Below are positions 41,538 through 50,028 of a DNA stretch of 64,000 bases, one piece after another (the stretch's first letter is position 1; each line of letters opens with the position of its first letter). The stretch is from positions 20,955-84,954 of the forward strand of contig NZ_JBEXDG010000048.1 in assembly GCF_040605635.1 (NCBI RefSeq). Reading direction: 5' to 3'. The notes beneath the pieces were generated by a model. That model had not been told where the DNA came from. It saw only the letters and a list, made by a program, of their open reading frames with translations, and made no database searches. This DNA is from Dactylosporangium sp040605635. GTDB taxonomy: Bacteria > Actinomycetota > Actinomycetes > Mycobacteriales > Micromonosporaceae. A program made the position numbers and the translations under genes.

Positions 41538-41547
41538 CCGCTGCGCG

Positions 41548-42819
41548 TCACAGTCCGTCGCGGAGGATCGGGCAGGTCATGCAGTGCCCGCCGCCGCGGC
41601 CCTTGCCGAGCTCGAACCCCTCGATCTCCACCACCTGGACACCGTGCTCGCGCAGGTTGCGGTTGGTGTACTCGTTCTTGTGGTATCCGACGACCACACC
41701 GGGCTCGATGGCGACGAAGTTGCAGCCGCTGTCCCACTGCTCCCGGGCCCGCTGGTCCGGGTCGCCGCCGGTCGGGATGACGTCGAGGTGCCCGATGCCG
41801 AGGGCGTCCTCGAACGCCGCGACGAGCCCCTTGTCGCGGCGCACGTCCAGCGTGCCGGGCCGGTCGCCGGGGAACAGCGTGAACGCCGCCGCGCCCTCGA
41901 CGACCGGCGGGTATCCGGTCGCCTTGTCCCGGTCCACCAGCGTGAAGACGGTGTCCAGATGCATGTACGAGCGGCTCGGCGGGATGTGCACGGCGATCAC
42001 CCGCCCGGCGGCGCCCCGCTCGAACAGCGACAGCGCGAGGTGCTCGACCATGTGCGGGCTGGTGCGCTCGCTGACCCCGACCGCGACGGCGCCGTTGCCG
42101 ATCGGCATCATGTCGCCACCTTCGAGGCACGCCCGGCCGAAGTCCTCCTCGTCGAAGCTGCCGTCGTCGCCCATCGGCGGATACCAGTAGTCGAACCCGG
42201 CCCCGGCGAACATCGGATGGTGGTGGTAGATGACGCTCTGGTTGATCGTCTCCAGCCGCCGGGCGTGGAAGAACAGCGGGTTGAGCGACACGCCCCCGTA
42301 GAGCCAGGCCGCGGGGTCACGCTGGTAGAGCGAGTTCGGCAGCGCCGGCAGGATGAATGACCTCGGCTGCGCGAGGGCCGCGACCAGTGACCGCTGATCG
42401 AGGTCCTGTCTCCGCGCTCGTACGAGGTCGAAGAACTCCGCCTTGGTGAGGCCGCCGATGAGGTGCTTGGCGAGGGTCTCGCCGTCCCACCCGGCGAGCT
42501 CCTCACGGACCGGGTCGAGCAGCGCCGGCCCGACGGACAGGTGCGTGACGGTGCGCTCGACGGTGTGCCGCCGGGCCTCGGGGCTCTGCAGCGCCTCGGC
42601 GAGCAGCGCCTGGTGGTAGAACACCTCGACGCCGTGCCCGCGCAGCATCGCCACGAACTCGTCGTGCTCGGACTGCGCCCGGCTCACCCACGGAAGGTCG
42701 TCGAAGAGCAGTTCCTCCCGGTTGTTCGGGGTGAGCCGCCGCAGGCTCAGCTCCGGCCGGTGCACGATCACTTTCCGCAGCCGGCCGACCTCCGACGCAA
42801 CACCAAACGGTCCGGGCAC
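41548..42819 (-). CDS. arcA: arginine deiminase
   Basis: 423 residues, full length for the enzyme that hydrolyses arginine to citrulline and ammonia. Active-site segments are ACLEGGDMMPIGNGAVAVGV (Glu), SRSYMHLDTVFTLVDRD (His-x-Asp) and the catalytic Cys in GGGHCMTCPILRD at the C-terminus. Residues LPNSLYQRDPAAWL match the substrate-binding loop. GTG 42819 has GGAGG 6 bases upstream. No ornithine carbamoyltransferase or carbamate kinase gene is nearby, so it is not in a full arc operon. Confidence 0.96.
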   Translation of the reverse strand: MPGPFGVASEVGRLRKVIVHRPELSLRRLTPNNREELLFDDLPWVSRAQSEHDEFVAMLRGHGVEVFYHQALLAEALQSPEARRHTVERTVTHLSVGPALLDPVREELAGWDGETLAKHLIGGLTKAEFFDLVRARRQDLDQRSLVAALAQPRSFILPALPNSLYQRDPAAWLYGGVSLNPLFFHARRLETINQSVIYHHHPMFAGAGFDYWYPPMGDDGSFDEEDFGRACLEGGDMMPIGNGAVAVGVSERTSPHMVEHLALSLFERGAAGRVIAVHIPPSRSYMHLDTVFTLVDRDKATGYPPVVEGAAAFTLFPGDRPGTLDVRRDKGLVAAFEDALGIGHLDVIPTGGDPDQRAREQWDSGCNFVAIEPGVVVGYHKNEYTNRNLREHGVQVVEIEGFELGKGRGGGHCMTCPILRDGL

Positions 42820-42971
42820 AACCGACCTCCGCGCCTCGGCGCCCCCGGGCGGGACGCGGCAGGCTCGGCCCTACCCCGCCTGCGCCGTTCCACACCGCCT
42901 CCGAGCCGTTCGCCCCTCACCGCCGCCGCACCGCCTCCCCGGCCCGGCCGGCGGCCCGGGATGGAGCGCCG

Positions 42972-42988
42972 TGCACCGACAGGGTGCA
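42972..42988 (-). terminator. short hairpin downstream of the lipoprotein gene
   Basis: TGCACC (42972-42977) pairs with GGTGCA (42983-42988) over a 5-base loop. It lies in the 225-base gap between 42819 and 43045, which otherwise holds only G+C-rich sequence without a credible ORF. No U-run; weak candidate terminator. Confidence 0.3.
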
Positions 42989-43044
42989 TCGCGCCCGCTC
43001 CGGCCCGGTCGACGGTTCCGGTCACGGCATCTCTTGGACGACGG

Positions 43045-43626
43045 TCAGCGGACCCGGCCGGTGCGCAGGTCGATCCACCGGCTCTGCCCATCGACGGTCG
43101 CGCCGAGCGCCGCGTCCGCGCCGACCGGGACGCTGACGACGACGATCGCGCCGACGGTGATGTCGCCGTCGAGCGGACGGACGGTGCCGCCGACGTCGAC
43201 CTGCCAGTCGGCGAAGAGGGTGGCATAGCCACCCTCGGGCTCGGGCAGGTGGCCGGTGGCCGGGACCTGGGCGAGCAGGAACTCGTGGCCGTCCGCGGCC
43301 CGGTGCTCGCCCCGCATGCCGCGGCTCACGTCGTCGGGGTGCAGGCCGTAGGCCGCCTGCGAGAAGACGCGGCCGTCGAAGGTGCGGGCGACGCCGAGGG
43401 TGTCGAAGGCGACACCATACGTCGGGCCGACGAGCCGCGCGACCGCCGGGTCGGCGGGCCGGGTGTCGGCGGCCGCCACGAGGCTGCGGAAGGTGTCGGG
43501 TCCACCGCGGAGGACTCCGTTGTAGCCGGCGTCGACGGTGACGATCCCGGGCGGCCCGGCCGTCCATCCGCAGCCGAGCGCGAGCACCGCGACGACCGCG
43601 AGGACGAGGAGCCTGGCGCGTGGCAT
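43045..43626 (-). CDS. putative lipoprotein, unknown function
   Basis: 193 residues from ATG 43626. The N-terminus RARLLVLAVVAVLALGCGW has a lipobox (LALGC), so it should be lipid-anchored outside the membrane. The mature part (GGPDTFRSLVAAADTRPADP, GGYATLFADWQVDVGGTVRP) has no known domain. The in-frame extension to 43683 would bury the signal peptide and is rejected. Confidence 0.75.
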   Translation of the reverse strand: MPRARLLVLAVVAVLALGCGWTAGPPGIVTVDAGYNGVLRGGPDTFRSLVAAADTRPADPAVARLVGPTYGVAFDTLGVARTFDGRVFSQAAYGLHPDDVSRGMRGEHRAADGHEFLLAQVPATGHLPEPEGGYATLFADWQVDVGGTVRPLDGDITVGAIVVVSVPVGADAALGATVDGQSRWIDLRTGRVR

Positions 43627-43719
43627 CGGCCGAGGGTGCCATCGCCGTGGCCGGCCCGCCGCCGTCTGTCGGGCATCGGTCATGCCGGCACGGCCTCCAG
43701 ATCTCGGCTGCGTCCGTCG

Positions 43720-44301
43720 TCAGGCGGGCCAGTCGCCGAGGAGGTGACGACGGATCAGGGCGGCGTGCGACAGCGGGGTGGAGAGGTCGGCGACGTCGCC
43801 GTTGGTGGTGTAGTCGAGCAGGACCACGTCGCCGGCCTCCGCCAGCCGTCGCAGCCCCTGCACCTCCTCGGCGGCCCGGTGCTCCAGCACCCACCGATAC
43901 ACAGGCAGATAGATCTGTCGGCGCGCCGACTCGTAGTCCAGCAGCGTGGACCCGGTCAGGCCTTGCCGGTGGCCGTGGACCTGGCCGAAGCGGCGGACCG
44001 TCCGCTTCAGCCCCGTCATGCCCGTCGCCGTCAGCTTCGCCGGGTCGACGTCGGCGGTGTCGAACACCTTCAGCGCCTGCCAGATGCCCTCCACCGACGC
44101 CCCGGCCGTGCCCGGGCTGAACGGCACCGGGATGCCCCCGTGCGGATAGAACGGGCTCAGCCGCACCCACGGCCGCGGCCCGCGGGACGTCACGTCGATC
44201 ACCGTCGCACCCGGGAACGCCGCCGCCAGCGACGCCGCACCCCGCCGCCGGCCCGCCACCTGCACCACCATCGAAATCGCCTCCCCCGTCCCACGCATCA
44301 T
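43720..44301 (-). CDS. conserved hypothetical (DUF6939-like)
   Basis: 193 residues. The core reads AAFPGATVIDVTSRGP, PHGGIPVPFSPGTAGASVEG and LLDYTTNGDVADLSTPLSHA, ending HAALIRRHLLGDWPA. From memory this matches a small actinobacterial family labelled DUF6939; I cannot verify the number. Soluble, no catalytic motif. It is divergent from the gene at 44328. Confidence 0.75.
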   Translation of the reverse strand: MMRGTGEAISMVVQVAGRRRGAASLAAAFPGATVIDVTSRGPRPWVRLSPFYPHGGIPVPFSPGTAGASVEGIWQALKVFDTADVDPAKLTATGMTGLKRTVRRFGQVHGHRQGLTGSTLLDYESARRQIYLPVYRWVLEHRAAEEVQGLRRLAEAGDVVLLDYTTNGDVADLSTPLSHAALIRRHLLGDWPA

Positions 44302-44327
44302 GCTCCGGGGGTACGACAATTCTCGGC

Positions 44328-44747
44328 ATGGACGATCCCTACGACCTCGCCAGGTTCACCGCCGCGCAGCAGGACACCTACGACGACGCGCTCGACGAGC
44401 TGCGCCGCGGGCGGAAGCGCAGCCACTGGATGTGGTTCGTGTTCCCGCAGGTCGCGGGCCTCGGGTCGAGCTACGCGGCGCAGCGCTTCGCGATCTCGTC
44501 GCTGGACGAGGCACGCGCCTACCTGCAGCACCCGGTGCTCGGGCCGCGCCTGCACGAGTGCGCGGAGGCGATGCTCGGCAACACGGAGGCGACCGCCCGG
44601 GAGATCCTCGGCGACATCGACGCGATGAAACTGCGCTCGTCCATGACCCTGTTCCGGCTCGCCGCGCCGGAGGAGACCGTCTTCGCCCGGGTCATCGACC
44701 GGTTCTTCGAGGGCGCCCCGGACGCCGAGACGCTCCGGCGCGTCTGA
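44328..44747 (+). CDS. DUF1810-family protein
   Basis: 139 residues with the family signature DLARFTAAQQDTYDDALDEL, HWMWFVFPQVAGLGSS and ARAYLQHPVLGPRL. This is normal full length. Members are small soluble proteins of unknown biochemical function. ATG 44328 starts 26 bases from the divergent gene. Confidence 0.93.
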   Translation: MDDPYDLARFTAAQQDTYDDALDELRRGRKRSHWMWFVFPQVAGLGSSYAAQRFAISSLDEARAYLQHPVLGPRLHECAEAMLGNTEATAREILGDIDAMKLRSSMTLFRLAAPEETVFARVIDRFFEGAPDAETLRRV

Positions 44748-44755
44748 GCCGCACG

Positions 44756-45034
44756 TCAGGCCGGCCGCTCGAACGGCAGCGGCATCCCGGCGGCGTCCAG
44801 GACCCGTACATAACCATCGACGATCGCCGCGAGATGGCTCGCCGCATAGGCCAGCTCTTCCTCCGCGGCGGCCGTCTCGCCGGACCGGAGCAGGTCCAGG
44901 GCCCGCTGCACCTCCCCGGTGAGCACGGACAGCGAGTCGCCCTGGACGAGGACGCCCGGGAAGCGCCGGCCGGGCAGTCGTAACACCGCGTAGTTGTTCT
45001 GACCTGGAATCATCTCGACCTCTACGCGTGCCAT
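44756..45034 (-). CDS. small conserved hypothetical protein (DUF6959-like)
   Basis: 92 residues from ATG 45034: RVEVEMIPGQNNYAVLRLPG, RRFPGVLVQGDSLSVL, then a helical part EEELAYAASHLAAIVDGYV. The pattern fits a small family of immunity-like actinobacterial proteins; the DUF number is from memory. The longer frame to 45172 would include non-conserved sequence. Confidence 0.75.
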   Translation of the reverse strand: MARVEVEMIPGQNNYAVLRLPGRRFPGVLVQGDSLSVLTGEVQRALDLLRSGETAAAEEELAYAASHLAAIVDGYVRVLDAAGMPLPFERPA

Positions 45035-45152
45035 ACCTGATCGTACGGCCGTCGACAGGGTTCGGCCCTGGCACGTTTCCGGGATTCGACTGCGCACGGT
45101 GTTGCCTACCGTCAATCGCAACACCACGACAGACCTTCCAGGGGAGCACACG

Positions 45153-45551
45153 ATGAGCGAGTACGGCGACACCGGTTACGACGGCGGCGCGGACTACGGC
45201 CACTACGAGGCCGGTCAGGAGCACGAGTCCCTCGACCAGCTGCACCAGGCGGCCGGCAGCGAGCAGAACTACGACTCCCAGTTCGGCGTGTACGAGGCCG
45301 ACCACGCCTCCGCCGAGAACACCAGCTTCGACCAGGGCCACCACGTCGAGTACAGCGACCCGAACGGCACCCACTACGAGGAGTCGGACTACACCTCGTA
45401 CGACCACTCCGCGGCCGAGACCGACCACGTCTTCGCCGCCGAGGGCTCCGAGTCCTACAGCGCCTCCGAGTGGAGCCAGCTCGACGCGCTGCAGCACCAG
45501 CTGGACACCGCGTTCGCGTCGGCCACCCAGATCAGCACCGTCTCCAACTGA
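45153..45551 (+). CDS. acidic Tyr/His/Ser-rich low-complexity protein
   Basis: 132 residues rich in Asp, Glu, Tyr, His, Ser and Gly (GDTGYDGGADYGHYEAG, SDPNGTHYEESDYTSYD). A short C-terminal helix follows (ASEWSQLDALQHQLDTAFAS). ATG 45153 has GGGGAG 6 bases upstream, so it is surely translated. There is no signal peptide and no Cys. The composition suggests an intrinsically disordered, perhaps phase-separating or spore-associated, protein. It is followed by a strong terminator. Confidence 0.85.
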   Translation: MSEYGDTGYDGGADYGHYEAGQEHESLDQLHQAAGSEQNYDSQFGVYEADHASAENTSFDQGHHVEYSDPNGTHYEESDYTSYDHSAAETDHVFAAEGSESYSASEWSQLDALQHQLDTAFASATQISTVSN

Positions 45552-45573
45552 GACGACCCACCCCCTGGCGCAG

Positions 45574-45600
45574 GGCCGGTCACCATCACGGTGGCCGGCC
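45574..45600 (+). terminator. intrinsic terminator hairpin
   Basis: GGCCGGTCACC (45574-45584) pairs with GGTGGCCGGCC (45590-45600) with one G-U pair and a 5-base loop, then TT. It lies 22 bases after the stop at 45551. Confidence 0.75.
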
Positions 45601-45705
45601 TTCGCCATGTCTCCAGGTCGTTCCCGGCCTCGGCGGCATCGAAGTCGGCGGGCGCCATGACGCTCCCGCCGGACCGCAGCCGCATTGCCTCACGGTGGCA
45701 AAGCA

Positions 45706-45747
45706 TTGACAAACATCACGGCCGAACTACGCTCGGAGAGCGCTCTC
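45706..45747 (+). promoter_or_regulatory. LacI-type repressed promoter of the HAF-repeat gene
   Basis: TTGACA (45706-45711), 16 bases, TACGCT (45728-45733), then the 12-bp palindrome GAGAGCGCTCTC (45736-45747) at the start point. The order and spacing match the promoter at 16265-16311, so both probably answer to one CebR-like repressor. Confidence 0.75.
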
Positions 45748-45771
45748 TCACTCTGTTGGAACGAGGTTCCC

Positions 45772-47292
45772 GTGCGCCGGTTCATCGCTGTGCCAAGCGC
45801 CATCCTGCTGTTGACCGCCGGACTGCCCGCGGCACCCGCCGCCGCGGCCGTCCCCGCCAGGTACAGCATCACCGACCTGGGCGTGCTGTCCGCCGACCCG
45901 CAGGCGCAGAGCACCGCCCTCGCGGTCAACAACGCCGGCGTGGTCGTCGGCAACGCGTCGACACCGTCCGGGCAGCACGCGTTCCGCTGGGCCGGTGGCG
46001 TGATGACGGACCTGGGCACCCTGCCCGGCGGCGGCACCAGCACCGCGAACGCGATCAACGACGCCGGTCAGGTCGCCGGCACCGCCGACCGTTCCGCCGG
46101 CGGCTACGGGTACCCCGTGCGGTGGAGCGCCTCGGGTGCGATCACCGACCTCGGTGGTCCCGTCGTCAACCGGCTCGGCGTCGGCAACGGCATCGACCAG
46201 CGGGGAAGGGTCGCCGGCGGGCAGCGTCCCGCGGACTCTCAGGGATCGCCGATCGCCATGGTGTACGAGCTCGACGGCACCCCCACGTCCCTCGGCACCC
46301 CTCCGGAGAGCCTCGACGCGGCCACCGCGATCAACCTCCTCGGCCACGTCACGGCGAACCCCGGCACCGTCTGGCGCGCCGGGAGGCTGAGCCCGCTGCC
46401 GGGGCTGCGGTACATCGCGGAGGACCGGACCAGCGCGTACGCCATCAACCAGCGCGACGAGGTCGCGGGCTCGGCACCCGTCGGCGACGCGGCGACCCAC
46501 GCCGTGATGTGGCCGTCGGCGACGATCCAGGACGGGCAGCCGTTCGGCGGGGTCGACATCGGCACGGTGGACGGCATCGCCTACAGCACCGGCCGTGGCA
46601 TCAACGCGTCCGGCCAGGTGGTCGGGACCGCCGACCCGATGTGCCACCCGTGCGCGGCGCCGAAGGCGTGGGTGTGGCACCCCGGCGGCACGATCGCGGC
46701 GCTCGACTCGCTCATCCCGGCGGGCTCCGGTTGGCAGCTGCAGCAGGCGTACGGCATCAACGACCGCGGCCAGATCGTCGGCCGCGGTGTCCACAACGGC
46801 ACGTTCCGGGCGTTCCTGCTGACGCCGCGGTTCTCCGCGACCGTGAACTTCCAGCCGGCCTCCGCACCCGTCCCGGTCGGCTACACCGCCGATACCGGCG
46901 CGGTCTACGGTCCGCGTGGCGGCGGCCGCACGTACGGGTGGGCCTCCGACAACACGGCCGCGACGCGGGACCGCGGCTCGGCCGGCGCGATCGACCAGCG
47001 GTACGACACCCTCGTGCACTCCCAGCGCCCGACCGCCGCCAACCGCTGGGAACTGTCCGTGCCCAACGGCGACTACCTCGTGCACCTCGTCGCTGGCGAC
47101 CCCGACCACACCGACAGCGTCCACCGCTTCACGGTCGAGGGCGTGGCGGCGATCACCGGCACGCCGGCCGCGACGAACCGGTTCCTCGAACGGACCCTCG
47201 CGGTGACCGTCACGGACGGCCGCCTGACCGTCGCCAACGCCCCCGGCGCGAGCAACAACAAGCTCGCTTACGTGGACGTGGTCGCCTTGTAG
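45772..47292 (+). CDS. secreted HAF-repeat protein with malectin-like C-terminal domain
   Basis: 506 residues. GTG 45772 has ACGAGG upstream. The signal peptide RRFIAVPSAILLLTAGLPAA is cleaved near AAAAV. Residues 30-370 are HAF-type repeats (ITDLGVLSADPQAQSTALAV, MTDLGTLPGGGTSTANAIND), forming a propeller-like structure. From about 375 a carbohydrate-binding domain (GYTADTGAVYGPRGGGRTYG, WELSVPNGDYLVHLVAGDPD) resembles malectin. Likely extracellular glycan binding; no catalytic residues are evident. Expression is controlled by the LacI-type operator at its promoter. Confidence 0.87.
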   Translation: MRRFIAVPSAILLLTAGLPAAPAAAAVPARYSITDLGVLSADPQAQSTALAVNNAGVVVGNASTPSGQHAFRWAGGVMTDLGTLPGGGTSTANAINDAGQVAGTADRSAGGYGYPVRWSASGAITDLGGPVVNRLGVGNGIDQRGRVAGGQRPADSQGSPIAMVYELDGTPTSLGTPPESLDAATAINLLGHVTANPGTVWRAGRLSPLPGLRYIAEDRTSAYAINQRDEVAGSAPVGDAATHAVMWPSATIQDGQPFGGVDIGTVDGIAYSTGRGINASGQVVGTADPMCHPCAAPKAWVWHPGGTIAALDSLIPAGSGWQLQQAYGINDRGQIVGRGVHNGTFRAFLLTPRFSATVNFQPASAPVPVGYTADTGAVYGPRGGGRTYGWASDNTAATRDRGSAGAIDQRYDTLVHSQRPTAANRWELSVPNGDYLVHLVAGDPDHTDSVHRFTVEGVAAITGTPAATNRFLERTLAVTVTDGRLTVANAPGASNNKLAYVDVVAL

Positions 47293-47314
47293 CGGCGTCA
47301 GTAGGGTGGGTGGT

Positions 47315-47764
47315 ATGACCGAGTCGGTGTGGGATTACCCGAGGCCGCCCAGGGTGGAGCCGACGGCCCGGCACGTCGTGGTCCGGCATGCCGGGCAGGT
47401 CGTCGCCGACACCCGGGGCGCGGCGCGGGTGCTGGAGACGTCGCATCCGCCGGTGTACTACGTGCCGCCGGCCGACGTGGCGGTGGCCGTGCACCGGTCG
47501 CGGCGGCGGTCGTTCTGCGAGTTCAAGGGTGTCGCCACATACTGGGACGTGGCCGGGGTGCCCGACGCGGCGTGGTCCTACGAGGAGCCGTCCCCCGGGT
47601 ATGAGGCGCTGCGGGGGCTGCTCGCCTTCTACCCGTCGAAGTTCGACGAGTGCACGGTCGACGGGGAGGTCGTCACGCCGCAGCCCGGCGACTTCTACGG
47701 TGGGTGGCTCACCGGTGACATCACCGGGCCGATCAAGGGCGGGCCCGGAACGCTCGGCTGGTAG
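47315..47764 (+). CDS. DUF427-family protein
   Basis: 149 residues. It is a beta-rich DUF427 domain with RHAGQVVADTRGAARVLETS, HPPVYYVPPADVAV, SFCEFKGVATYWDVAG (conserved Cys-x-x-KG-x-A-x-YW) and AFYPSKFDECTVDGE. ATG 47315 follows AGGGTGG. Biochemical role of the family is unknown. Confidence 0.92.
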   Translation: MTESVWDYPRPPRVEPTARHVVVRHAGQVVADTRGAARVLETSHPPVYYVPPADVAVAVHRSRRRSFCEFKGVATYWDVAGVPDAAWSYEEPSPGYEALRGLLAFYPSKFDECTVDGEVVTPQPGDFYGGWLTGDITGPIKGGPGTLGW

Positions 47765-47834
47765 AGCCCGGCACGGTCCGGTCGGGGACAGTCGCGGAAC
47801 GACCCACGGGCAGGACGGGTTAGGCTCGCCGACC

Positions 47835-49931
47835 GTGACTGGTTTCCGGCTCGGCGTCGACTTCGGCACGTCCACGACGATCGCGATGCTGCGGCGCCCC
47901 GACGGCCGGGTGCAGGCGCTGCTGTTCGACGGGTCGCCGCTGCTGTCGTCGGCGGTGCTGCTCGGGCCGGACGGGCGGCTGCACACCGGGCGGGACGCCG
48001 CGCACCTGGCGCGCAGCGCGCCCGAGCGGCTCGAGCCCAACCCGAAGCGGCGCGTCGACGACACCAGTGTCCTGCTCGGCGACGCCGAGGTCGGGGTCCG
48101 GGACCTCGTCACCGCGGTGTTGCGGCGGGTCGCGACGGAGGCCGCCAGGGTCGCCGGGCCGGTCACCGCCGTGACCCTGACGCACCCCGCCAACTGGGGC
48201 GCCGGCCGGCGGGCGGTGCTCGTCGACGCCGCGCGGCAGGCGGGGTTCGCCGACGTCGACCTGGTCGGCGAGCCGGTCGCCGCGGCCACCTATCTGGCCT
48301 CGACCCGCGGCGGTGAGCTTCCCGCCGGGGCCTGTGTCGTGGTGTACGACCTGGGCGCCGGCACCTGCGACGTCACCATCCTGCGCCGGGGGCAGCACGG
48401 CTTCGAGCCGGTCGCGTCCGACGGGCTCAACGACGTCGGCGGGCTGGACGTGGACGCCACGGTCGTCGCGTTCCTGGAGGCGACGTACGGGACGCTGTGG
48501 ACCGACGCGGCGAGCCGGCGGCAGCTGTGGGACGACGTGCGCTCCGCGAAGGAGATGCTGTCACGCGCCAGCGGCACGGTCGTCATGGTCCCGGCGCTCG
48601 GCAAGGAGGTGCCGCTGGGGCGCGAGCAGCTGGAGGGGCTGGCCCGGCCGGTACTGCGGCAGACGGTGTCGATGACACGGGCGCTGCTCACCGAGTCGGG
48701 TGTGGCACCGGCGGCGATCGCCGGGCTGTTCCTCGTCGGCGGGTCCAGCCGGATCCCCCTCGTGGCCACGATGCTGCACGAGTCGATCGGGATCGCGCCG
48801 GTCGTCGCGGAGCAGCCCGAGCTGGTCGTCGCCGAGGGTGCGCTCCACACGGTCGGCGGCGGTCAGGCCGCACCGGCGGCGGGCGCGCCGATGAGCAACC
48901 CCACGGTCACCCACCCGCAGTCCCCGTTCCCGCCCGCGCCCGTATCGGGCACCCCCTTCTCCGGGCCACCGTCCTCAGGGTCGCCGTACGCGGCGACGGC
49001 GTTCGGCGGGCCGCCGACGGCGGGCATCTACAACACCGGCGCGTACACCGGCGGGATGCCCTCCGCGCAGGCGATCACCGAGTCGACCGTCGCCGGCGGG
49101 ATGCGTCCCGCGCCGATGCCGGTGTCCGCCAACCCGTATGCGTCCGCGCCGACCTCGGCGACGCCCGGCGGGCCGCCCACGGCGATGCCGGGTCCGCTGC
49201 CACCGGCGCCCGGCCGTCCCGGCGCACCCGGAGCGGCCTGGCAGCAGCCCCAACCCCAGCGGCAGCGCAGCGGCGGCGGGATCGCGGTCGCCGTCGTCCT
49301 CGTGGTGGTCGCGGTGCTCGTCCTCGGCGGCGCCGGCGTCGGCGTGTACCTGCTGATGAACCGCGACAAGAGCGGGAGCCCGGGCGGCGCGACGGGCGGC
49401 CGGCAGCCCAGCGCGCCGGGCAGGTTCGACCTGAAGAAGCTGCCGACCAACATCTGCACCGCCCTCGACACGGGAGCGGTCAGCAGCTCCTACGAGGAAC
49501 CGATCGGCGACCCGACACCGTCGCGCAACCTCAACACGTACGCCGGCACCGCCTCCTGCACGGTGAGCCGGATGCACAGGTCGGGCAGCACGGTGAAGAC
49601 GGCGTCGGTGATGTCGATGACGACGGTCTACGCGGACCTCGCCTCCGCCACGGCCGTCGGCAAGCAGCTGCAGGACTCCGCGAAGCTCAACGGCGCCGTC
49701 ACCGACGTCGACGGCGTCGGCGACACGGCGTTCACCTACGCCGACCTGCAGCAGGCGGCCGCGCCGACGTTCACGTTCGTGGCGATCGAGTCGAACATGA
49801 CCTGCACCATCACGTTCGTGGTCAGCGCGGGCGGCAAGGCGCTGACCGACGCCGAGGTCCGCGACCTGCAGAGCCGCCTCATCCAGGTCGGCAAGGCGAC
49901 CTTCCCGAAGACGGTGTCGGCGATCTCCTAG
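47835..49931 (+). CDS. Hsp70-like ATPase fused to a membrane anchor and DUF3558-like outer domain
   Basis: 698 residues from GTG 47835. The nucleotide-binding domain (1-345) has FRLGVDFGTSTTIAMLRRPD, VVVYDLGAGTCDVTILRRG and LFLVGGSSRIPLVATML. A Pro/Gly/Ala-rich linker (350-470) follows. Then comes one transmembrane helix (IAVAVVLVVVAVLVLGGAGV) and an outer domain starting LPTNICTALDTGAVSS with paired Cys. That domain resembles the lipoprotein at 61398. No substrate-binding domain. Domain order is the same as in the protein at 21352 but with a different outer module. Confidence 0.87.
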   Translation: MTGFRLGVDFGTSTTIAMLRRPDGRVQALLFDGSPLLSSAVLLGPDGRLHTGRDAAHLARSAPERLEPNPKRRVDDTSVLLGDAEVGVRDLVTAVLRRVATEAARVAGPVTAVTLTHPANWGAGRRAVLVDAARQAGFADVDLVGEPVAAATYLASTRGGELPAGACVVVYDLGAGTCDVTILRRGQHGFEPVASDGLNDVGGLDVDATVVAFLEATYGTLWTDAASRRQLWDDVRSAKEMLSRASGTVVMVPALGKEVPLGREQLEGLARPVLRQTVSMTRALLTESGVAPAAIAGLFLVGGSSRIPLVATMLHESIGIAPVVAEQPELVVAEGALHTVGGGQAAPAAGAPMSNPTVTHPQSPFPPAPVSGTPFSGPPSSGSPYAATAFGGPPTAGIYNTGAYTGGMPSAQAITESTVAGGMRPAPMPVSANPYASAPTSATPGGPPTAMPGPLPPAPGRPGAPGAAWQQPQPQRQRSGGGIAVAVVLVVVAVLVLGGAGVGVYLLMNRDKSGSPGGATGGRQPSAPGRFDLKKLPTNICTALDTGAVSSSYEEPIGDPTPSRNLNTYAGTASCTVSRMHRSGSTVKTASVMSMTTVYADLASATAVGKQLQDSAKLNGAVTDVDGVGDTAFTYADLQQAAAPTFTFVAIESNMTCTITFVVSAGGKALTDAEVRDLQSRLIQVGKATFPKTVSAIS

Positions 49932-50028
49932 CGACGGTCCCGGCGCCCAGGCCGCGCTTCACGGGCGCGACGAGCCGGGCGCCGGGCCCGGAAGCCGGTT
50001 GGCGGCCGGCTTCCGGGTCGATCTCACA

